NCBI GenBank assembly: GCA_013298205.1
Contig: JAAFJZ010000225.1
Coordinates: forward strand, 1 to 5,069
Reading direction: 5' to 3'
DNA: 5,069 bases
DNA from: Cytophagales bacterium
GTDB taxonomy: Bacteria > Bacteroidota > Bacteroidia > Cytophagales > UBA9547
Part shown: in pieces, positions 1-5,069 of the stretch
Numbering within the stretch: position 1 is the stretch's first letter
Layout: every line of letters begins with the position of its first letter
Translations under genes and position numbers: made by a program
The notes under the pieces: generated by a model
Database searches by the model: none
The model's input: only the letters and a program-made list of their open reading frames with translations
Told to the model about the DNA's origin: nothing

Positions 1-7
1 CCGATCT
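1..7. other. Probable Illumina adapter remnant at contig edge
   Basis: The window opens with CCGATCT, identical to the last seven bases of the standard Illumina adapter (which ends GCTCTTCCGATCT). The bases after it read straight into a methyltransferase coding frame (Glu-Asn-Met). The last T of the remnant completes an in-frame TAA at 7-9. Without it that codon is NAA, and AAA (Lys) would fit the Lys/Arg-Glu-Asn seen in relatives from memory. Seven bases can match by chance, so this rests on the match, its position at the extreme end and the coding argument together. Confidence 0.75.
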
Positions 8-402
8 AAGAAAATATGTTACTTTCAAATCAAAAAGATATTAGGTGGGTGCTTGATGATGCTTTGGGGTTTGTGAAAAGAGAAATAAGAAGAGGTAAAA
101 AGTATCAAGGAATTATTTTAGATCCACCAGCTTACGGACGTGGGCCTGATGGCGAAAAATGGACTTTAGAAAGCCAAATAAATGAGCTCATCCAACTTTG
201 TAGCGAGCTAATTGATCATAAAAGTTACTTTTGGGTTTTGAACATGTATTCATTGGGGCATTCTCCAATAGTAGCTCAAAATCTTAGTCAATCATTTTTA
301 AAAGATTTAAACTTCACTCAAGCTTCAGAAATGGGATTTATAGACATTTCAAACAAAATCTTACCTTTAGGAATGGTTTTTAGAGGTCATAATTTAATTT
401 AG
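8..402 (+). CDS. RlmI-like class I SAM-dependent methyltransferase, 3' part (5' truncated)
   Basis: This is the C-terminal part of a SAM-dependent methyltransferase of the RlmI/RlmK type (COG1092-like), a group that includes 23S rRNA cytosine-C5 methyltransferases; the substrate of this member is unknown. Counting from the ATG at 16, the visible landmarks are an acidic DDAL motif (residues 14-17), then DPPAYGRGPDGEKW (36-49), whose DPPAY matches the catalytic/substrate motif IV, and a conserved-looking PLGMVFRG near the end. The glycine-rich SAM-binding motif I and the N-terminal portion are missing; from memory relatives are about 290 aa, against 128 here. The ATG at 16 is therefore an internal methionine: the reading frame continues upstream as Glu-Asn-Met, and the TAA at 7-9 is explained by adapter sequence. 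The gene ends 3 nt before the glycosyltransferase start, suggesting co-transcription. Membership of the methyltransferase family is clear; rRNA as the target is less sure. Confidence 0.88.
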
Positions 403-405
403 AAA

Positions 406-1302
406 ATGTATATTTCAGTTCTCATTCCAGTATATGAACACAACGCAAATGAGCTTATTTTAGAACTTTATAAACAGTTTACCCAATCTAAACTTATACA
501 AAAATGGGAGATTAGAGTTTATGACGATGCCAGCCCAAATGTTTTAAACTGCTGGGAAACAGCATATTTGCCTCCTTCTGAAAATATTATTTTAAAAAAA
601 CTAAACAAAAATATTGGACGAAGCAAAATAAGAAACCTATTAGCAAAGGAAGCAAAATATGATTTTTTAATTTTTTTAGATGGAGATTCTTTACCCAATC
701 AAAATCTTATTGAAAAATATATTATTGAAGCTCAAAAAGGCGCAAATTTAATTTGTGGAGGCGTAAAATATTTTGATGAAGCCCCGCAAAACGAATATCT
801 TTTACATTGGAATTGTGGTAAAAATAGAGAGGAGAAAAAATCTGTTGTACGTCAAAATAAACCATATTTATCGTTTACTTTTTTTAATTTAATGATTCAA
901 AAAAACATTTTTTTAAGTTTTCCATTGGAAGAAAAATTTACTCAATACGGACATGAAGATACATATTGGGGAATATTGGCTTCTGAAAAAAATATCAAAA
1001 TCACACATATTGATAACTTTGCTTTCCACCTAGGGTTAGAAAAAAATGATATTTTTCTTTTTAAAACACAACTTGCGATTCAAAACTTAAATTTACTTTA
1101 CAAATTAGCTCCAAATGAAGCACAAGTTTTGCCCTTAATTCAGCTGGTTTTGAAATTCAAAAAACTCAGACTCTTTTGGGTATTAAAATTATTAGCAAAC
1201 CCTATTTCGTATATTTGCAAAAAAATTATACTTTTAAATCCAAAATTTTTATTTTTTTTCGATTTATTTAAGCTAAGTACTTTGGTCAAATACCTAAAAT
1301 GA
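406..1302 (+). CDS. Family 2 glycosyltransferase (GT-A fold)
   Basis: A 298-aa inverting GT2 glycosyltransferase, expected to move a sugar from a nucleotide-sugar donor to an acceptor such as a polysaccharide or lipid at the cytoplasmic face. The N-terminus is typical of the fold: a first beta strand ISVLIPVYE (3-11), DDAS (40-43) for the nucleotide, and NIGRSKIRN (69-77). The metal-binding DxD motif is in FLDGDSLP (D92, D94). GHEDTYWG (182-189) supplies the likely catalytic acid pair E184/D185, and H208 in FHLG may be a further metal or phosphate ligand. Residues 240-298 are rich in Leu, Phe and Lys with amphipathic or hydrophobic stretches, which suggests peripheral membrane attachment rather than clear transmembrane helices. 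The ATG lies 3 nt after the methyltransferase stop with no evident Shine-Dalgarno, normal for Bacteroidota. No other polysaccharide genes are near, so donor and acceptor cannot be inferred. The stop is only 6 nt from the end of the convergent gene. Confidence 0.92.
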   Translation: MYISVLIPVYEHNANELILELYKQFTQSKLIQKWEIRVYDDASPNVLNCWETAYLPPSENIILKKLNKNIGRSKIRNLLAKEAKYDFLIFLDGDSLPNQNLIEKYIIEAQKGANLICGGVKYFDEAPQNEYLLHWNCGKNREEKKSVVRQNKPYLSFTFFNLMIQKNIFLSFPLEEKFTQYGHEDTYWGILASEKNIKITHIDNFAFHLGLEKNDIFLFKTQLAIQNLNLLYKLAPNEAQVLPLIQLVLKFKKLRLFWVLKLLANPISYICKKIILLNPKFLFFFDLFKLSTLVKYLK

Positions 1303-1308
1303 AATCAA

Positions 1309-2670
1309 TTATTTTACAAAATTTAACCAAGTTTTTTCTTTAAAACTGTCTTCAATTTTATTTAAAACCAAATCTGGATTAAACAAAAATATACTAGGTT
1401 TGCCATTCAACATCACCCTCACTTCTGCTGTAATATTGGGTTCTATGCCTGAAATGCTATAGTTTTTGGCTAGAAAATGTGCAAACTGTAAAATCATATC
1501 GGGTTGCATAGACATTTGCTTTTCTTGGTGTGGGTTCAAAAAATCTGAATTAATTACTGGTTGTTTTTTACCTGTTTGAGTATTTGTAACATAAAAAATA
1601 GCATCAGCCGATTTTTCAAAAAGCATCACTCTCCATCCAAAACGGTAACCTTGTTCTGAATAAAAAAAATCATTTTTATACAACAAATACCTAAAAGGAA
1701 AGACAACTTGAAAAAAAATATAAATCGAAATAAATGTAAAAAACAAAACAGATTTATTTCTGTAAAGTATATTTGAAATTTCTGTTGAATTGCATTTGAT
1801 TTGATTTCTGAAAGTTGTTTTAAGAAATAAAAGAATTTGATTATGAAATGATTCACCAAAAAAAATCAAAACCAATCCCGACATTAAAAGCGGGAACATG
1901 CCTATTTGAAATAAATATCCTGTAAAAGCATGGAAAAGCAATAATACTAAATATGAAATGAATCTTAATTTATTGTTTAAAAGCAAAAAAATTATGCTTA
2001 AATCAAAAATCATACCTGCCCAAGAAAATAAATAAGCTATTGTCTCATTTTGAAAGAAGCCGCCCAAATAGGGTATACTTGAGGCTGATTGCAGCCAAAT
2101 TTTTAACGGCATGGCTTCAAATAACCAAATTGAGTTCATTTTTGCTATCCCAGCATATATATAAACCAAAGCTATTTGAAACTGAAAAATAAATATCCAA
2201 TAGAATTCAATGTTAGTGTATTCTTTTCTTTTGAAAAACAAATTGTCAAGAGAAAAAGCTTTCCCAAAAGGAGCAAAAATCAACAAAAAAGATAATAGAC
2301 TTACTAAGTAGTAGTGGTTTAAATAATAAGTTAGATCTATTAATTCAAAATAAGTGAAAATTAAAAAATACAATACCGTAGAAATTCGATACAAAAAGCC
2401 AGTTATTATCCCTAATAAAGTCAATACCATTAAAGCGTAGAGGCAATACAGATATTTTTCAGGCAATACTTCCAACCATTCAAAACCAAAATATTTAAAA
2501 TGAAAAGCTGGGTTGAGATATTGTTCTTCAATCCATCCCATGCTCCAAAATCGAATCGAACTGATAAGCATGAGTAAACCAAAAATAATTCGAAAGTTCA
2601 CACCTATTGAAATTGAAATAGGTAGAAACAAAAAATTGAATTTTAATTTTAGAATAGAAATATTTTGCAT
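1309..2670 (-). CDS. HTTM / vitamin K-dependent gamma-carboxylase-like membrane protein
   Basis: A 453-aa multi-pass membrane protein of the HTTM / vitamin K-dependent gamma-carboxylase family; the animal enzyme (GGCX) uses reduced vitamin K, O2 and CO2 to convert Glu to gamma-carboxy-Glu. About eight or nine hydrophobic segments are visible, near residues 17-40, 72-92, 95-113, 118-135, 155-175, 211-231, 236-272 and 306-325. From memory of human GGCX, NHYYLVSLLSF (118-128) aligns with NNHSYLYGLL, placing H119 at H160, and VYIYAGIAKM (169-178) aligns with VYFIAGVKKL, placing K177 at the catalytic base K218. FHAFTGYLFQIGMFP (246-260) matches FHCMNSQLFSIGMF. The extramembrane C-terminus (about 328-453) is also GGCX-like, with GYRFGW (341-346), DFLNP (376-380) and IFLFNPDL (427-434), so this is a full-length homologue rather than a bare HTTM domain. 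The start is fixed because the next upstream in-frame ATG is followed by a stop two codons later. Carboxylation activity is not shown, and no Glu-rich substrate is encoded nearby. Confidence 0.88.
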   Translation of the reverse strand: MQNISILKLKFNFLFLPISISIGVNFRIIFGLLMLISSIRFWSMGWIEEQYLNPAFHFKYFGFEWLEVLPEKYLYCLYALMVLTLLGIITGFLYRISTVLYFLIFTYFELIDLTYYLNHYYLVSLLSFLLIFAPFGKAFSLDNLFFKRKEYTNIEFYWIFIFQFQIALVYIYAGIAKMNSIWLFEAMPLKIWLQSASSIPYLGGFFQNETIAYLFSWAGMIFDLSIIFLLLNNKLRFISYLVLLLFHAFTGYLFQIGMFPLLMSGLVLIFFGESFHNQILLFLKTTFRNQIKCNSTEISNILYRNKSVLFFTFISIYIFFQVVFPFRYLLYKNDFFYSEQGYRFGWRVMLFEKSADAIFYVTNTQTGKKQPVINSDFLNPHQEKQMSMQPDMILQFAHFLAKNYSISGIEPNITAEVRVMLNGKPSIFLFNPDLVLNKIEDSFKEKTWLNFVK

Positions 2671-2699
2671 TTGATATTAAGTCATAGCTTAATTAATAA

Positions 2700-2729
2700 C
2701 AAATTAAACTCCAAAATTGAAAAGTCAAA
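2700..2729 (-). promoter_or_regulatory. Candidate Bacteroidota promoter for the HTTM gene
   Basis: On the minus strand a TTTG (2729-2726) precedes TTAATTTG (2707-2700) by 18 nt. The Bacteroidota consensus is TTTG or TTG, 17-23 nt, then TAnnTTTG, so the -7 box matches at all but its second base. It sits in the 59-nt gap between the kinase stop and the HTTM start, about 29 nt upstream of that ATG, and would let this gene be expressed apart from the kinase. The AT-rich background makes chance matches likely. Confidence 0.35.
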
Positions 2730-4637
2730 TCATTTCGACATGCATATCGTAAACTTACTTCCTTCATTTACTTTAGATATAAAAGAAAATTGAGCTTTCA
2801 TTTTTTCTGCAAATTCTTTACATAAAATAAGCCCAAGTCCAGTGCCCATTTCATTTTCTGTACCTCTTGAATGGTTTAAGTTTGTAAGGTTAAAAATTTT
2901 ATTTTGAATTTCTTCATTTATTCCTACGCCCGAGTCACTAACACTTACAAATACTTTATCGTTTTTTTCGTAAATATTAATTTCTACTTTACCTTTTCTT
3001 TTCGTAAATTTAATCGCATTATGAATAAGATTATGAATAATAAATTCCAACATATCTTTATCAGCTTTACAGGTCAAATTTGAATCTCCATTTTGTATAA
3101 GTAGTATTTCTTTATCATCAGATTGGGATTTATAAATATTGACTACATTTTCCGCTAATGTGTATGGAGATAAATCTTCAATATTCAATTGAATGTTGTC
3201 CATCTGGCTTTGAGACCATTTCAAAACATTGGTCATCATTTCTTTCAAACTATTTACAGATTGATCTATTTTTATCGCAAAAGATTTTATTTCTTCCGGC
3301 TTAATAGAAGTTGGAAAAGCAATCAGAATTTGCAAAAAACCACTTAAAGAGGCAATAGGAGATTTTAAATCATGTGCTATAATTGAAAAAAACTTATTTT
3401 TGGTAGCATTCAAATTTTCTAGTTCCAAACGAGTAGTTTCTAATTTTAAATTTGATTTTCTTTTATCAATGTATAAATAAATCAACACTCCCAATAGAAG
3501 AATAGTTAAAAAAAGACCCCAAAAACTTGATCTGGCTATTATTTTATTGTTGTTATATTCTAACTTTTGGTTTTCTTTTTCTTGCTTAAGCAAGTCTATT
3601 TCTTTTTTATTAATTTCAATCTGAAGTTTAGATTTCATTTTCGTTATCTCTTCTTGTTTGTCCTCTTCCAAAATCGAATCTTTAATATTGATGTATTTCT
3701 TATACAGTTCATAAGCCTTTTTATAATCTTGACTTTGACTTGAAATATGTGAAAGTCCTTGATAACTTTCTAGGATTGCAATTTTTATATTTTTTTCTTT
3801 CCCTATAGATAATGCTTCATGAAAATACCTATCGGCTTTATTAAAATCTTTTAAATTGTAATGAATGTACCCAATTGAAACCAATGTAGTGGCAATGCCA
3901 GAATAATCATTTTGGTCTTTATAAATTTGAAGTGATTGTTCAAAATAATCTAAAGCTTTAGCAAATTCGCCTCTTTTATCATAGGCATTTCCTAATTTAC
4001 CTAAAGGGTCCGCGTTTTTCTTGCTTCTGGTACTTTCAATTAATTTAGAAGCTTTAATTAAATAATCTTGAGATTTTTTAGAATCACCGCTTTGATAATA
4101 AAGATTACTTAGGTTAATATAGGAGTTGGTTATTTCAGCTTCATTTTGATTGTGTATATTTATTTCCAAAGCCGATTCATAAAGCTTTTGCGCTTCAGAA
4201 TAATTTCGATTTGCCTTGTATGCATTTCCTGTTAAATTTAAAATTTTAATTTTTAATGTGGTATCTTTTTTGAATTTCAATTGAGAAATCTCTAAAGCTT
4301 CTTTATAAATTTCTAAAGCGCCTTTGTAGTCTTCCCTATCAAAAAACAATGCTCCAATTATCAAATCGGCATCTATAACTCCTTTTGAATATTTAAGACG
4401 AGTTGAAACTCTTTTTGCTTTTTTTGCTAATCTTAAAGACTTGCGTGGGTTGCTTATATTAGCATCAAACGATTGCTGCAAGATTATATCAATTTGCTTT
4501 ACTGATGTTACATTTACATCATCTTCTTTAGAATCACTATCTGAATCAATATTTTGGGCATAAAGATTTGAAGTAAGCAAAAAAAATAAAACCAAAATCC
4601 TAACAGTAAATAAGGAAATTTTAAAAGAAAATTTCAT
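2730..4637 (-). CDS. TPR-repeat receptor sensor histidine kinase
   Basis: A membrane histidine kinase that should sense outside the inner membrane and phosphorylate an unidentified response regulator. Numbering is from the ATG at 4637 (635 aa). Residues 1-27 are a signal peptide (basic start, LVLFFLL core, LYA before Q28), then an acidic Asp/Ser stretch (31-40), about six TPR units (90-321, e.g. the GNAYDKRGEFAKALDYFEQS unit), a Glu/Lys-rich coiled coil (322-366), one transmembrane helix (372-390) and a short coiled coil into the core. The H-box SIIAHDLKSP gives H422 as phospho-acceptor. The ATPase has the N-box HNLIHNAIKF (N540), G1 DSGVG (568-572) and G2 GTGLGL (598-603). There is no receiver or DNA-binding domain. 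I chose 4637 over the in-frame ATG at 4694 because the signal peptide begins exactly here, and the extra 19 residues are encoded by leader containing inverted repeats and lie very close to the -7 box. The HTTM gene follows after 59 nt; no regulator gene is present. Confidence 0.9.
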   Translation of the reverse strand: MKFSFKISLFTVRILVLFFLLTSNLYAQNIDSDSDSKEDDVNVTSVKQIDIILQQSFDANISNPRKSLRLAKKAKRVSTRLKYSKGVIDADLIIGALFFDREDYKGALEIYKEALEISQLKFKKDTTLKIKILNLTGNAYKANRNYSEAQKLYESALEINIHNQNEAEITNSYINLSNLYYQSGDSKKSQDYLIKASKLIESTRSKKNADPLGKLGNAYDKRGEFAKALDYFEQSLQIYKDQNDYSGIATTLVSIGYIHYNLKDFNKADRYFHEALSIGKEKNIKIAILESYQGLSHISSQSQDYKKAYELYKKYINIKDSILEEDKQEEITKMKSKLQIEINKKEIDLLKQEKENQKLEYNNNKIIARSSFWGLFLTILLLGVLIYLYIDKRKSNLKLETTRLELENLNATKNKFFSIIAHDLKSPIASLSGFLQILIAFPTSIKPEEIKSFAIKIDQSVNSLKEMMTNVLKWSQSQMDNIQLNIEDLSPYTLAENVVNIYKSQSDDKEILLIQNGDSNLTCKADKDMLEFIIHNLIHNAIKFTKRKGKVEINIYEKNDKVFVSVSDSGVGINEEIQNKIFNLTNLNHSRGTENEMGTGLGLILCKEFAEKMKAQFSFISKVNEGSKFTICMSK

Positions 4638-4658
4638 ATAAATATTTATTAAAGTATT

Positions 4659-4676
4659 TGTACTTAAGCAAGTACA
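4659..4676 (-). repeat. Perfect 7-bp inverted repeat in the kinase leader
   Basis: TGTACTT - GCTT - AAGTACA reads as a perfect 7-bp stem with a 4-nt loop on the minus strand, ending 21 nt before the kinase ATG at 4637. It lies downstream of the -7 box, so it would be transcribed into the 5' leader. It could be a leader hairpin affecting translation or stability, or a DNA operator half-site pair; the sequence does not decide between these. No U-run follows, so it is not an intrinsic terminator. Confidence 0.6.
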
Positions 4677-4678
4677 TT

Positions 4679-4730
4679 TAAGTTTAAAATTCATAAACTT
4701 AGCTTGTTCAAAATTATGAATTTAAACTTA
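4679..4730. repeat. Long imperfect inverted repeat over the kinase promoter
   Basis: On the plus strand the left arm is TAAGTTTAAAATTCATAA (4679-4696) and the right arm is TTATGAATTTAAACTTA (4714-4730). They are reverse complements except for one extra A in the left arm. The 17-nt spacer is 4697-4713. The right arm and spacer contain the -7 box, and the left arm contains the in-frame ATG at 4694. The position suits an operator for a dimeric regulator or a cruciform/leader structure. AT-rich sequence makes short palindromes cheap, but 17 paired positions are well beyond the others in this window. Confidence 0.6.
4709..4716 (-). promoter_or_regulatory. -7 box of the probable kinase promoter
   Basis: TAATTTTG on the minus strand (4716 to 4709) fits the Bacteroidota primary-sigma -7 consensus TAnnTTTG exactly. 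No TTG lies 17-23 nt upstream, so only half of the promoter is recognisable. Transcription would begin around 4700-4705, giving a leader of about 65 nt to the ATG at 4637 and almost none to the ATG at 4694. Confidence 0.45.
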
Positions 4731-4748
4731 TTAATCGAGAGAAAAGAA

Positions 4749-4778
4749 CTAATTTTAAAAAAAAGAAAAAAAAATTAG
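4749..4778. repeat. A-rich inverted repeat between the small gene and the kinase
   Basis: CTAATTTT (4749-4756) and AAAATTAG (4771-4778) form an 8-bp, almost purely A/T stem around a 14-nt purine spacer. On the minus strand the spacer is a T-rich tract that transcripts leaving the small gene would cross. It could help end that transcript or act as an A-tract upstream element for the kinase promoter, but there is no GC-rich stem, so I do not call it a terminator. Confidence 0.3.
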
Positions 4779-4837
4779 AATAAATGGATAGGAATATATT
4801 TTGAAAAAGAACACATCATACATAAAAAAACTCATTG

Positions 4838-4854
4838 TTTAAAGATTAATCTTT
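4838..4854. repeat. Direct repeat copy A, at the small gene's stop; contains a 14-nt palindrome
   Basis: TTTAAAGATTAATCTTT recurs at 4990-5006 with one substitution (C to T), so the two copies bracket the small gene. This copy also contains the perfect palindrome AAAGATTAATCTTT (4841-4854), which spans the gene's TAA codon. As RNA it could form at most a 5-bp AU-rich stem with a UUAA loop, too weak to call a terminator alone. Confidence 0.5.
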
Positions 4855-4989
4855 AGGACATTTACGACATCTTTTTCCCTTTTTATAACTTTTACAACAT
4901 TTTTTAAATGCACATTCTCGAGAAAGAAGTTTTATAAATAAATCTCTATCAAATTCATTATCTTGTAAGCAATTCAGGTTTGATTCCAT
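4846..4989 (-). CDS. Small basic cysteine-rich protein (47 aa)
   Basis: An intact 47-codon ORF from ATG (4989) to TAA (4846). The first half is ordinary and mildly acidic (MESNLNCLQDNEFDRDLFIK). The second half is strongly basic and Cys-rich, with C26, C31, C32, C41 and C44 in a C-x4-CC-x8-C-x2-C pattern and many Lys/Arg residues (KKCCKSYKKGKRCRKCPK, residues 29-46). There is no signal peptide or membrane segment, so it is probably cytoplasmic. The pattern suggests binding of a metal, perhaps zinc, or of nucleic acid, but that is inference. I recall similar KKCCKKYKKGKxCKKCP tails in unannotated short proteins of Bacteroidota, with no established function. Support for a real gene comes from the non-random composition and a perfect -7 box 19 nt upstream. 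It is on the kinase's strand, 208 nt upstream of its start, probably as a separate unit. Confidence 0.8.
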   Translation of the reverse strand: MESNLNCLQDNEFDRDLFIKLLSRECAFKKCCKSYKKGKRCRKCPKD

Positions 4990-5006
4990 TTTAAAGATTA
5001 ATTTTT
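4990..5006. repeat. Direct repeat copy B, in the small gene's leader
   Basis: TTTAAAGATTAATTTTT matches the copy at 4838-4854 at 16 of 17 positions. It lies immediately upstream of the small gene's ATG and just downstream of its -7 box, so it would include the transcription start and the leader. Meaning unknown: binding site, remnant of a small insertion, or AT-rich coincidence. Confidence 0.5.
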
Positions 5007-5008
5007 TA

Positions 5009-5016
5009 CAAATTTA
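5009..5016 (-). promoter_or_regulatory. -7 box of the probable small-gene promoter
   Basis: TAAATTTG on the minus strand (5016 to 5009) fits the Bacteroidota TAnnTTTG box exactly, 19 nt before the ATG at 4989. A TTAG lies 20 nt further upstream where a TTTG -33 element is expected, which is a weak match. The leader would be short. The remaining sequence to 5069 is AT-rich and holds no gene I can see. Confidence 0.45.
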
Positions 5017-5069
5017 ATGCACTATCTGTAATTAATCTAAATAAATTTAATAATATTTTATTTTAAAAT

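Noticed and set aside
1626..1859. 77-aa minus-strand ORF inside the HTTM gene
   Set aside because: It lies in another frame of the same strand, wholly within the HTTM coding region. Its composition (runs of Phe, Ile, Leu) is what AT-rich out-of-frame sequence gives, and there is no start signal or recognisable motif.
2676..2693. 6-bp inverted repeat ATTAAG-TCATAG-CTTAAT just upstream of the HTTM start
   Set aside because: It is short, with a 6-nt loop and almost all A/T. Repeats of this size are expected often in such AT-rich DNA.
4755..4835. 26-codon minus-strand ORF (MSFFMYDVFFFKIYSYPF...) between the small gene and the kinase
   Set aside because: It is hydrophobic only because it runs through T-rich sequence. 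It has no -7 box close upstream, and its end is the A/T inverted-repeat tract. It is most likely chance, although a tiny membrane peptide cannot be excluded.
4824..4854. Possible intrinsic terminator after the small gene (AAAGATTAATCTTT plus a T7 run on the minus strand)
   Set aside because: The stem is at most 5 bp of A-U/G-C pairs with a single G-C, and the T-run lies 10 nt beyond it. That is too weak and too far for a normal intrinsic terminator.
4990..5069. AT-rich right edge examined for an additional gene, tRNA or attachment site
   Set aside because: Stops occur in every frame and no RNA fold is recognisable. Apart from the -7 box and repeat copy B nothing stands out.

Overview
The window is a very AT-rich piece of a Bacteroidota genome, probably a short contig shown end to end. 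Three things point to that phylum: the TPR-plus-histidine-kinase receptor architecture, a methyltransferase of the type common in Flavobacteriia and Cytophagia, and TAnnTTTG -7 promoter boxes with no clear Shine-Dalgarno sequences. I cannot name a genus. The first seven bases (CCGATCT) match the 3' end of the standard Illumina adapter and are probably not genomic. They create a false in-frame stop in the first gene.

Layout, left to right. On the + strand, a 5'-truncated RlmI-like class I SAM-dependent methyltransferase (8-402) is followed after 3 nt by a family 2 glycosyltransferase (406-1302). The two look like the tail of one operon. On the - strand, converging on them with a 6-nt gap, lies a full-length HTTM / vitamin K-dependent gamma-carboxylase-like integral membrane protein (1309-2670). 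Upstream of it on the same strand, 59 nt away, is a large receptor histidine kinase (2730-4637, 635 aa) with a signal peptide, periplasmic TPR repeats, one membrane span and a HisKA/HATPase kinase core. Further upstream on the - strand is a 47-codon gene for a very basic cysteine-rich protein (4846-4989).

The 4638-4845 region has no convincing gene but is rich in structure. It holds a perfect -7 box, an imperfect inverted repeat with 17/18-nt arms that overlaps the box, a compact 7-bp hairpin in the kinase leader, and an A-rich 8-bp inverted repeat. The small gene has its own -7 box and is bracketed by a near-identical 17-nt direct repeat.

How the genes may work together is mostly inference. 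The kinase and the carboxylase-like protein could be co-transcribed, although the gene between 1309 and 2670 has a candidate promoter of its own. No response regulator is present, so the kinase's partner is unknown. I see no defence system, mobile element, CRISPR array, tRNA or rRNA. The points most worth a second look are the small Cys-rich protein, the gamma-carboxylase homologue that keeps its catalytic residues, and the dense inverted repeats at the kinase promoter.
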